From NCBI GenBank assembly GCA_019241805.1, contig JAFAWL010000164.1, positions 1-11,626 on the forward strand: a stretch of 11,626 nt of DNA, in the 5' to 3' direction. The notes beneath the pieces were generated by a model. That model had not been told where the DNA came from. It was given only the letters and a program-made list of their open reading frames with translations, and searched no databases. A program made the position numbers and the translations under genes. This DNA is from Actinomycetota bacterium. GTDB taxonomy: Bacteria; Actinomycetota; Actinomycetes; Mycobacteriales; Jatrophihabitantaceae. Position 1 is the first letter of the stretch. Each line of letters begins with the position of its first letter. This document shows positions 1 through 5,353 of this stretch, one piece after another.

Positions 1-1466
1 CCTCCACCTCGGATCCGGAGCACAACAACCCGCGCCGATGGTTCATACTCGCCGTCTGCTTGTCCGCGCAGTTCATGGCGCTGCTCGACGGCACGATCGT
101 CAACGTCGCGCTGCCCTCGATCGGGGCGAGCCTGCACGCCGACGCGACCGACCAGCAATGGGTGGTTTCCGGGTACGCGTTGACGTTCAGCATCGTTCCC
201 ATCATCGGTGGCCGGTTGGGCGATGATCGCGGGCGTCGCCTCATGCTGCTCGTCGGAACGGGCGGGTTCGTCGCGGCCAGCCTGCTGTCCGGGCTCGCAC
301 CCACGCCCGGTGTGCTGATCGCCGGTCGTGTGATCCAGGGCCTGGCCGGCGGAATGATCAATCCTCAGGTGTCCGGATTCGTACAACAGCTCTTCTCGCC
401 CGAGGAACGGCCGCGCGCCTTCGGGTTCCTCGGCCTCAACATCGGCGTGGCGTCCTCGCTCGGCCCGGTGATCGGAGGCCTGATCATCAGCCTCGGCGGT
501 CAAGACTGGGGTTGGCGCATCACCTTCCTGATGAACGTGCCGATCGGTCTGACCGCCTTCTTGCTCGCCGCCCGCGATGTGCCCCGCGACCGCAAGAACC
601 GGACGCCGCGTCCGCTGGACCTGCTCGGCGTCACGATGCTCACGACCGGGTTGTTCCTTTTGCTGTTCCCGATCGTGGAATACGACTCCGACCGTCGTCT
701 GGATCGGCTCGTGCTGCTCGTACCGGCATTCGCCCTGCTGACGCTGTTTCTTCGCTGGGAGCGCGGTCCCGCCCGCCGCCGGGGCTATCCGCTCATCGAC
801 ACGAGCCTGTTCCGGGTCAGCAGCTATCGCGACGGGCTCGCTCTCGCCTTCGTCTACTTCTTCGGTCTGTCCGGCAGCGGTCTGGTCCTGTCGCTGTTCC
901 TTCAGGACGGACTCGGCTTCAGCCCGCTCGAATCGGGGGCCACGGCGACGAGCTCCGCGATCGGGGTCGCCAGCGGCGCTGTGATCGCCGGGCGGCACGT
1001 CACCCGACGTGGGCGGATGGTGCTCGTCGTGGCCCTGAGCACCGTGGCGCTCGGCACCTCCCTGGGCGCCACGATCGTAATGATCTCGACCGGGCACACC
1101 TCCGAGGCAGCGGTTGCGCTCATGCTCTGTCCGGCCCTGTTCATCGCCGGCATCGGGGGCGGCAGCGTCATCACGCCCAACCAAGCCCTGTCGCTGCGGG
1201 ACGTCGACGTCGCCGGTGGCTCGACCGCCGGCGGCATGATGTACACGATCCAGCGGATGGGCGCGGCCCTGGGTGCCGCCGCCCTGACGGCCGTCTATTA
1301 CGGCCGGTTGTCGACCACCAACGCATCCGGCTCAGCCCGTGCTGTCGACTATGCCCACGCCTACGGCACGGCCGTGTTCGTCAGTGCGGCCACGGCCATC
1401 CTCGCTCTGACGCTCGCGATCGGCCCCACTAGACGGGAGCGGCGCGACCGCAGCATCGCCAGGTAG
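1..1466 (+). CDS. MFS drug-efflux transporter, DHA2 (EmrB/QacA-like) family, 5'-truncated
   Basis: Membrane antiporter that would export drugs or other small molecules using the proton gradient; the substrate cannot be read from sequence. The frame is open from base 3 to the TAG at 1464-1466. No plausible start lies between base 3 and the first membrane helix (the TTG at 60 is inside TM1), so the start is probably just left of the window. About 14 hydrophobic segments can be counted, as in the DHA2 subfamily. TM1 carries the typical LLDGTIVNVALP. The motif A loop after TM2 reads GRLGDDRGRR, and the TM5 motif C is GVASSLGPVIGG. TM4 has the conserved R-x-x-Q-G (GRVIQGLAGG). The C-terminus is basic (RRERRDR), as expected for a cytoplasmic tail. 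The next gene starts 115 bases downstream on the same strand, so co-transcription is possible but not shown. Family assignment is secure. Confidence 0.93.
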   Translation, partial: STSDPEHNNPRRWFILAVCLSAQFMALLDGTIVNVALPSIGASLHADATDQQWVVSGYALTFSIVPIIGGRLGDDRGRRLMLLVGTGGFVAASLLSGLAPTPGVLIAGRVIQGLAGGMINPQVSGFVQQLFSPEERPRAFGFLGLNIGVASSLGPVIGGLIISLGGQDWGWRITFLMNVPIGLTAFLLAARDVPRDRKNRTPRPLDLLGVTMLTTGLFLLLFPIVEYDSDRRLDRLVLLVPAFALLTLFLRWERGPARRRGYPLIDTSLFRVSSYRDGLALAFVYFFGLSGSGLVLSLFLQDGLGFSPLESGATATSSAIGVASGAVIAGRHVTRRGRMVLVVALSTVALGTSLGATIVMISTGHTSEAAVALMLCPALFIAGIGGGSVITPNQALSLRDVDVAGGSTAGGMMYTIQRMGAALGAAALTAVYYGRLSTTNASGSARAVDYAHAYGTAVFVSAATAILALTLAIGPTRRERRDRSIAR

Positions 1467-1521
1467 CGATGGTGGGGTCGCGGGCAAGCGCTGGCTCGAC
1501 AATTCCCGCGCCCGTCGATCT

Positions 1522-1542
1522 TCGGCGCTGCTGCGGCGCCGA
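1522..1542 (+). terminator. Possible hairpin terminator after the MFS gene
   Basis: A perfect 7-bp stem (TCGGCGC with GCGCCGA) encloses a 7-base loop, 55 bases after the MFS stop. No T-rich tail follows, so intrinsic termination is uncertain. It could be incidental pairing in GC-rich DNA. Confidence 0.3.
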
Positions 1543-1581
1543 TCAACGACACGTGGCCGCGTTCTGGGGACTAGGTCGAGA

Positions 1582-1962
1582 ATGCATCCTGTGACTGCGT
1601 CCTGCTCCCATTCGTCCGCAACCGGTGCCGCGTCCTTCTCGTCGGACGATCTCGCCGTATCCCGCCTGGCCCTGGTAGAGATCGTCGCCTTCCTCGTGAC
1701 CGCCGCGCGGACCCAGCTCGACGAGGCGGCCGAATACGCGCCGCTGAGATTGATGGCCGGCGCCCGGCGACTGACCGACATGCTCGCCCCCGTCGAGCCC
1801 GGACCGCTCGGCCGCCTGATCGAGGCCGTCGAAAGCCTCCCGTCGACCGCGGTGCCCCGCGGCGACCGCGCGGGATACGTAGCCGCGGTCGACGACGCGT
1901 GTCGGGCGGTGGCCGACTGCCTGCTCGCGCTCGACCCCGAGCCGAGGACGGGAGCGGTGTGA
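1582..1962 (+). CDS. Small helical hypothetical protein, resembles DUF6092
   Basis: A 126-residue soluble protein, mostly alpha-helical by composition, with no signal peptide or membrane helix. From memory, the core (about residues 22-65, containing DLAVSRLALVEIVAFLVTAA and then EYAPLRLMAGARRL) resembles the actinobacterial family annotated DUF6092. That match was not searched, and no function is known to me. The ATG at 1582 has only a weak upstream purine stretch (AGGTCGAG, directly adjacent); a GTG at 1591 is an alternative start. Its TGA overlaps the GTG of the nitroreductase gene (GTGA at 1959-1962), which suggests translational coupling, so it may be a partner or accessory of that flavoprotein. 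High GC at third codon positions supports real coding. Confidence 0.75.
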   Translation: MHPVTASCSHSSATGAASFSSDDLAVSRLALVEIVAFLVTAARTQLDEAAEYAPLRLMAGARRLTDMLAPVEPGPLGRLIEAVESLPSTAVPRGDRAGYVAAVDDACRAVADCLLALDPEPRTGAV

Positions 1963-2525
1963 GCATGCTCGGGGGCGAGGTCTACGAGGCCATCCGGTCG
2001 CGGCGGGTGACCCGGTCGATGTCGATGCAGCCGGTCGATCCGGCGCAGCTCGAACAGGTCGTCCGGTCGGCGCGCTACGCGCCCAACGCCGGCAACCGGC
2101 GGCTGCAACCGGTGCTCGCGATCGACGACGCGCGCCACCTACGGCTACTACGGATGATCGCGCCGGGAATGATCGCGCGACCGACAGCGGCGGCCGTGGT
2201 CTGCATCGACTTCGGGCGGGCGGAGCAGTTCGGCTTTCGCCGCGAAACTGCGGGGTTATTCATCGACGTGGGTACGACTGCGGCAACCATGCTGCTCGCC
2301 GCCCATGCCCTCGGGCTGGCCGCGTGCCCCGTGACGTCGTTCAGTCGGGTCGCCGCCGATCGACTGCTGGGCCTGGACCCCGACGTGTCGGCGCAAATGA
2401 TCATCTGCTTGGGACATGCCGGCGACCCGGAAGCCGAACCGCCGTTGATCGGCGGGTGGGTTCGAGCCGGCTCGCGGTCCGACTCGGCCTCGCCTCGCGA
2501 CCAGTCAGCCGGCGCCGACCACTGA
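1959..2525 (+). CDS. Nitroreductase family protein (FMN-dependent)
   Basis: Predicted cytoplasmic flavoprotein of about 188 residues that would use FMN and NAD(P)H to reduce nitro groups, quinones or related substrates; the natural substrate is unknown. The N-terminal VYEAIRSRRVTRS (residues 8-20) is the usual phosphate-binding Arg-rich helix start. YAPNAGNRRLQP (40-51) matches the P-S/N-x-G-N-x-Q-P loop. Residues near 110-130 (DVGTTAATMLLAAHALGLAA) match the second conserved block, which normally contains D-x-G-A/T-x-x-x-N-x-x-L-A-A; here the usual Asn is replaced. The length is at the short end for the family, and the last 20 or so residues are polar and probably disordered. Start choice: GTG at 1959 overlaps the upstream stop, while ATG at 1965 is 10 bases after GGGAG (1950-1954) and equally possible. 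The 3' end overlaps the convergent TauE remnant by 21 bases. Confidence 0.88.
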   Translation: MSMLGGEVYEAIRSRRVTRSMSMQPVDPAQLEQVVRSARYAPNAGNRRLQPVLAIDDARHLRLLRMIAPGMIARPTAAAVVCIDFGRAEQFGFRRETAGLFIDVGTTAATMLLAAHALGLAACPVTSFSRVAADRLLGLDPDVSAQMIICLGHAGDPEAEPPLIGGWVRAGSRSDSASPRDQSAGADH

Positions 2526-2879
2526 TTCCTCGCGCTGCTCGTGGCGAGGCCAGGCCGGGAAACCGTGCAGCCGCCGGAGAACCATCCGGACGGGATCGGC
2601 CAATACGAGCACGCTCAGCAAGACGATGCCCGTCGTGAGGTTGCTGGCCCCGAGCGTCTTCATCGCCGAGGCGAGCAGGACGAACGCCAAGGCGCGTCGG
2701 ATCAATGCACCCGGTAGCAGCGAGGACAGCTGCGCGCCGAGCGCGTGCGAGACGAACGAGTTGACGCCGTGCCCGAGCGACCGCGCGATGAGTGCCCCGC
2801 AGAACGCGGCGGGGACCGAGCCGACGCACAACCACCGCACCAGGGTCCAGTCCACCGTCACCTCGTCCGCCGACCACAA
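2505..2879 (-). pseudogene. TauE/SafE-family permease remnant, N-terminus and middle missing
   Basis: The TauE/SafE family comprises roughly 250-300-residue inner-membrane proteins with two similar halves, thought to export sulfite, sulfoacetate or other organosulfur anions. This reading frame encodes only 124 residues from a TTG, and a TGA stop lies in frame just upstream (2886-2888), so it cannot extend. Residues 9-36 (VDWTLVRWLCVGSVPAAFCG and following) look like the part just after the second helix of a full-length protein. Residues 49-75 (AQLSSLLPGALIRRALAFVL and following) look like the last helices. They are joined at about residue 48 (HALG/AQLSS), so around 100 residues of the usual central region seem absent. 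The C-terminal HGFPAWPRHEQREES is a normal-looking tail. The clean reading frame could mean a recent deletion or a still-translated mini-protein with 3-4 helices. The alignment is from memory, so the deletion is an inference. Confidence 0.65.
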
Positions 2880-2898
2880 TGCCCTTCAAGTCTGGCGA

Positions 2899-2938
2899 GC
2901 CGGTCGAGGCAATCGAGATCCGAGCGACGTCGACCGGC
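2899..2938. repeat. 9-bp inverted repeat with 22-base spacer beside the TauE remnant
   Basis: GCCGGTCGA (2899-2907) is repeated inverted as TCGACCGGC (2930-2938). It lies about 20 bases beyond the broken 5' end of the TauE remnant, in the 194-base stretch (2880-3073) where I see no gene. It may be an operator, a scar of the rearrangement, or chance in GC-rich DNA. Confidence 0.35.
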
Positions 2939-3073
2939 GGCAGTGGTAGGCACTGTCGGTCGGTTGGTGGACGTGCCGGTCACCTCCACGATCACCCAGC
3001 GACCCGACCGGAACCAGGCCCGCCATGACCGAACCTCATAGCAACACAAACCCCAGCCGCGAGGACCGCAATC

Positions 3074-3313
3074 ATGACGACCTTGAGCCTTCCGACCGCC
3101 CGCCGTCGCCTGACCCGCGGCCCCCGGCCCGTGTGGACCATCACCCTGGCCACCACCGGCCTACTCATCGCCGCCGTCATCCTCGAACTGACCGGCCGCA
3201 TCCCCTCCCACACCGTGCTGCACGCCCTCGACCGCCTACCGGCCCCGATCCGCCAACTGTTCATGGGCCGAGCCGGCAGCCACCTGCTCGACAGTGCCGC
3301 CCACCACCGCTGA
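3074..3313 (+). CDS. Small single-pass membrane protein, unknown function
   Basis: I do not recognise this 79-residue protein. It begins with a basic segment (TARRRLTRGPRP, residues 8-19), then one hydrophobic helix (about 21-40, VWTITLATTGLLIAAVILEL), then a polar tail with several His and Arg. The positive-inside rule suggests a cytoplasmic N-terminus and an outside C-terminus. Support for coding is good for its size: GAGGA at 3061-3065 is 8 bases before the ATG, nearly every codon ends in C or G, and a strong hairpin follows 21 bases after the stop. It stands alone, with the TauE remnant diverging upstream and mdh converging downstream. An upstream in-frame alternative was not found; the ATG at 3025 is in a different frame. 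Confidence 0.6.
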   Translation: MTTLSLPTARRRLTRGPRPVWTITLATTGLLIAAVILELTGRIPSHTVLHALDRLPAPIRQLFMGRAGSHLLDSAAHHR

Positions 3314-3334
3314 TTACTTGCGCGGCAAGACGAC

Positions 3335-3367
3335 GAGACGGCCGGACCCCTCGGGACCGGCCGTCTC
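3335..3367. terminator. Strong hairpin, likely bidirectional terminator
   Basis: A perfect 11-bp stem pairs GAGACGGCCGG (3335-3345) with CCGGCCGTCTC (3357-3367). A further CCC/GGG pairing inside the loop follows an A-A mismatch. It lies between the convergent small membrane-protein gene and mdh, 21 bases after the first stop and 71 bases beyond the mdh stop. Neither side has a long T run (TACTGCTC on the plus side, GTCGTCTTG on the minus side), which is usual for actinobacterial terminators. Confidence 0.75.
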
Positions 3368-3438
3368 TACTGCTCAGCAGCGTGCGCGGTGTTCAATCGC
3401 CCGAAGAACCGCGGTCTCCGCTATCGGCTGGGCCCCGC

Positions 3439-4413
3439 TCAGATCAAACCGAGCGATTCGACCGCGCTTCGCTCCTCGCCCAGTTCCTGCACCGAGGCGT
3501 CGATGCGGGTGCGGGAGAAGTCGTTGATGTCGACGCCCTGGATGATTTCCCACTTGCCGCCGGTCGCGCGGCACGGGAAGGAACTGATCAGCCCTTCCGG
3601 CACCCCGTAGGAACCGTCCGAGACCACCGAGGACGAGGTCCAGTCCGTACCGTTGACCCAGTCGTAGACGTGATCGACCGCGGCGTTGGCCGCCGACGCC
3701 GCCGAGGACGCGCCGCGTGCCTCGATGATCGCGGCGCCACGCTTGGCCACGGTCGGGATGAACGTTTCCTTGTACCAGGACTCCTCAACCTGCTCGGCGG
3801 CGCTCTTGCCGTTGACCTGCGTCGTGTAAAGGTCCGGGTACTGGGTGGCCGAGTGGTTGCCCCAGATGGTCATCCGTTGGATCTCGCTGACCGGCACGTG
3901 AAGCTTGGCGGCGAGCTGCGACACCGCCCGGTTGTGGTCGAGCCGGGTCATCGCGGTGAATCGTTCGGCCGGGACGTCGGGTGCGTTGCGCTGGGCGATG
4001 AGCGCGTTCGTGTTGGCCGGATTTCCGACGACCAGGACCTTGATGTCGCCAGCGGCGTGATCGTTGATCGCCTTGCCCTGCGGGCCGAAGATCCCGCCGT
4101 TGGCCTCGAGCAGGTCGCCGCGTTCCATTCCGGCCGTCCGGGGGCGGGCACCGACTAGCAAGGCCACGTCGGCGCCGTCGAAGGCCGTCTTGAGGTCGTC
4201 GGTGACGTCGATGCCGGCCAGCAGCGGGAATGCACAGTCGTCCAGTTCCATCGCGGTTCCCGCGGCGGCCTTGACCGCGGCCGGGATCTCCAGCAGTCGC
4301 AGCCGCAGCGGGGTGTCGGGGCCGAGCAGCTGGCCGGAGCCAATGCGGAACAGCAGCGAGTAGCCGATCTGTCCGGCGGCCCCGGTCACGGTCACGTTCA
4401 CAGGAGTTGGCAT
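3439..4413 (-). CDS. mdh: Malate dehydrogenase
   Basis: Cytoplasmic TCA-cycle enzyme interconverting (S)-malate and oxaloacetate with NAD(H). The 324-residue length is normal for the cytosolic-type MDH found in actinobacteria. The Rossmann loop is GAAGQIGY (residues 11-18). Glu42 after the second strand (LLEIP) fits NAD rather than NADP preference. The mobile active-site loop GARPRTAGMERGDLLEANG supplies Arg92 and Arg98 for the substrate carboxylates. VVGNPANTNAL holds Asn131, and RLDHNRA holds Asp159 and Arg162. IWGNHSATQYPD holds the catalytic His187. All key residues are present, so the gene looks functional. The ATG at 4413 has no Shine-Dalgarno, but a TAATCT box sits six bases upstream, consistent with a leaderless transcript. 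The gene is followed by the shared hairpin at 3335-3367. Confidence 0.98.
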   Translation of the reverse strand: MPTPVNVTVTGAAGQIGYSLLFRIGSGQLLGPDTPLRLRLLEIPAAVKAAAGTAMELDDCAFPLLAGIDVTDDLKTAFDGADVALLVGARPRTAGMERGDLLEANGGIFGPQGKAINDHAAGDIKVLVVGNPANTNALIAQRNAPDVPAERFTAMTRLDHNRAVSQLAAKLHVPVSEIQRMTIWGNHSATQYPDLYTTQVNGKSAAEQVEESWYKETFIPTVAKRGAAIIEARGASSAASAANAAVDHVYDWVNGTDWTSSSVVSDGSYGVPEGLISSFPCRATGGKWEIIQGVDINDFSRTRIDASVQELGEERSAVESLGLI

Positions 4414-4419
4414 GACTGC

Positions 4420-4425
4420 AGATTA
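4420..4425 (-). promoter_or_regulatory. Candidate -10 box of mdh (leaderless start)
   Basis: On the minus strand TAATCT matches the actinobacterial TANNNT -10 consensus. Six bases separate it from the mdh ATG, so transcription would begin at or next to the A of the start codon. No clear TTGACA-like -35 is seen 16-18 bases further upstream. Confidence 0.55.
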
Positions 4426-4462
4426 CAAGCGGGCGTCGGCCGGGTTCGCCGGCGGAGGCCTA

Positions 4463-4480
4463 GATCACGGCAGCGTGATC
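4463..4480 (-). terminator. Hairpin between the 79-residue protein gene and mdh
   Basis: GATCACG and CGTGATC form a perfect 7-bp stem with a 4-base loop, 15 bases after the stop of the upstream minus-strand gene. There is no T tract. It may end that transcript before the separate mdh promoter, or be a protein-binding dyad. Confidence 0.45.
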
Positions 4481-4495
4481 AGCTCATATCGCCGC

Positions 4496-4735
4496 TCAGT
4501 CACGACGCTTACCCAGGCTGTCCAGGGCCTCGATCACCGCGTCGAACGCGCCGACGGCTACGTCCTTGGCGCCCGTCGCGGCTGACTCGACCGCTTCGCG
4601 GGCCTTCTCGGTGGCTGCGGCCGTACGGGCGCGAAGGGTGCTCGCCTCGTCCTCGGACGGCTGCTGTTCACACCGGTCGACCCGGTCGAGGTCGGGTCGA
4701 TCCGGGTCGGCCTCGGGGTTGTTGTCACCGGCCAT
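4496..4735 (-). CDS. Small acidic/alanine-rich protein of unknown function
   Basis: I do not recognise this 79-residue soluble protein. The first 32 residues are acidic and proline-containing (many Asp, Glu and Pro), probably disordered. Residues 33-79 (TLRARTAAATEKAREAVESA and following) look like a long amphipathic helix or two helices ending in KRRD, resembling in style the small stress or LEA-like actinobacterial proteins, without a firm family match. The start is well fixed: the ATG at 4735 follows AGGAGG with 6 bases between, much better than any longer in-frame start. It is divergent from the RsbW-like ATPase gene and 82 bases upstream of mdh on the same strand, with a hairpin between. 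A link to general stress response is only an inference from the neighbour's promoter. Confidence 0.7.
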   Translation of the reverse strand: MAGDNNPEADPDRPDLDRVDRCEQQPSEDEASTLRARTAAATEKAREAVESAATGAKDVAVGAFDAVIEALDSLGKRRD

Positions 4736-4741
4736 GACTGC

Positions 4742-4747
4742 CCTCCT
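4742..4747 (-). promoter_or_regulatory. Consensus Shine-Dalgarno (AGGAGG) deciding the start at 4735
   Basis: A perfect AGGAGG on the minus strand, 6 bases before the ATG. It argues against longer upstream starts and for efficient translation of the 79-residue protein. Confidence 0.8.
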
Positions 4748-4869
4748 GTTCGCACTTCTCGGCCATCGGCTGCGTTGTCGAGGGTAGTTCGATCGGACGG
4801 ATCGGCCGAGTCGTTCCGGTGCGCCGAAGCCCACGGTGGTGTCCGAGCGGACCTGAGAGAGTCGGCTGG

Positions 4870-4895
4870 GTTTTGGAATCTCACTGATCGGGCAC
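4870..4895 (+). promoter_or_regulatory. Candidate SigF/SigB-type stress promoter
   Basis: GTTT (4870-4873), a 16-base spacer, then GGGCAC (4890-4895). This resembles the GTTT-N(about 15-16)-GGGTAC/T consensus described for SigF of mycobacteria and SigB of Streptomyces, with one difference (C for T) in the -10 core. Transcription would start close to 4902-4906, just before the ATG at 4915 of the RsbW-like ATPase. Confidence 0.5.
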
Positions 4896-4914
4896 CATTT
4901 GCTCAGGCGGATAC

Positions 4915-5337
4915 ATGGACGACGAACGGATGGAGTCACCGGTCATGGGCTTGCCCGCCAGCACGCATCTCGCAAGTGACGTGCACGCAGCCGCCCAGGC
5001 TCGCCGCTGGTTCCGGGCTCAGGTACGCCACCAGGTTGATCGCTCGATGCTGGATCCTGATCTGCTGGCTGACGCCGAAGTGGTTATCAGCGAGTTGGTT
5101 ACCAATTCGGTTCGTGCCGGCGGTAACGGCGTCACTTTGGAGGTGGCGCCGAGCGGCCGTGGCGTACGGGTGCGGGTGACCGATGACGCTCCGGGCACCC
5201 CGCAGGTGCTCGAGGCCCAGCCCGACGACGTGCACGGTCGGGGACTTGCTCTGGTTCAAGCTCTCAGTCTGGGTTGGGGAATCGCGGCGGCGGACCCGGG
5301 CAAGCAGGTGTGGGCCGATCTGGCCATCGCGCGCTAG
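4915..5337 (+). CDS. RsbW/SpoIIAB-like ATP-binding protein (HATPase_c_2)
   Basis: Single-domain GHKL ATPase of 140 residues. Family members act as anti-sigma factors and serine kinases of anti-anti-sigma proteins, or as orphan regulators that are very common in actinomycetes. The N-box is VISELVTNSVRAG (Glu60 and Asn64 bind Mg-ATP). The G1 box is VTDDAPGTP (Asp90 to Gly94), and the G2 box is HGRGLALVQAL (107-117). The C-terminal KQVWADLAI is typical of the stand-alone forms. Starts at 4915, 4930 and 4945 are all in frame; AGGCGG (4905-4910) sits before the first and GGAG (4932-4935) before the third, so the true N-terminus is open. No sigma factor or anti-anti-sigma gene lies beside it, so its partner is elsewhere. 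It converges with the antiporter gene, with 16 bases between stops and no clear hairpin. Confidence 0.9.
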   Translation: MDDERMESPVMGLPASTHLASDVHAAAQARRWFRAQVRHQVDRSMLDPDLLADAEVVISELVTNSVRAGGNGVTLEVAPSGRGVRVRVTDDAPGTPQVLEAQPDDVHGRGLALVQALSLGWGIAAADPGKQVWADLAIAR

Positions 5338-5353
5338 CAGCTCGCTCCTACGG

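Noticed and set aside
1332..2138. Minus-strand open frame of 268 codons
   Set aside because: Overlaps the MFS 3' end, the small helical protein and the nitroreductase; Arg/Ser/Pro-rich with no domain, a typical high-GC shadow.
3025..4158. Long plus-strand open frame of 377 codons
   Set aside because: From 3439 on it is antisense to mdh, where every catalytic residue is present; its own translation is Arg/Pro-rich with no domain.
4736..4939. Longer start for the 79-residue minus-strand protein
   Set aside because: The added 68 residues are Arg-rich and featureless and would run through the divergent promoter region; the AGGAGG before 4735 decides the start.
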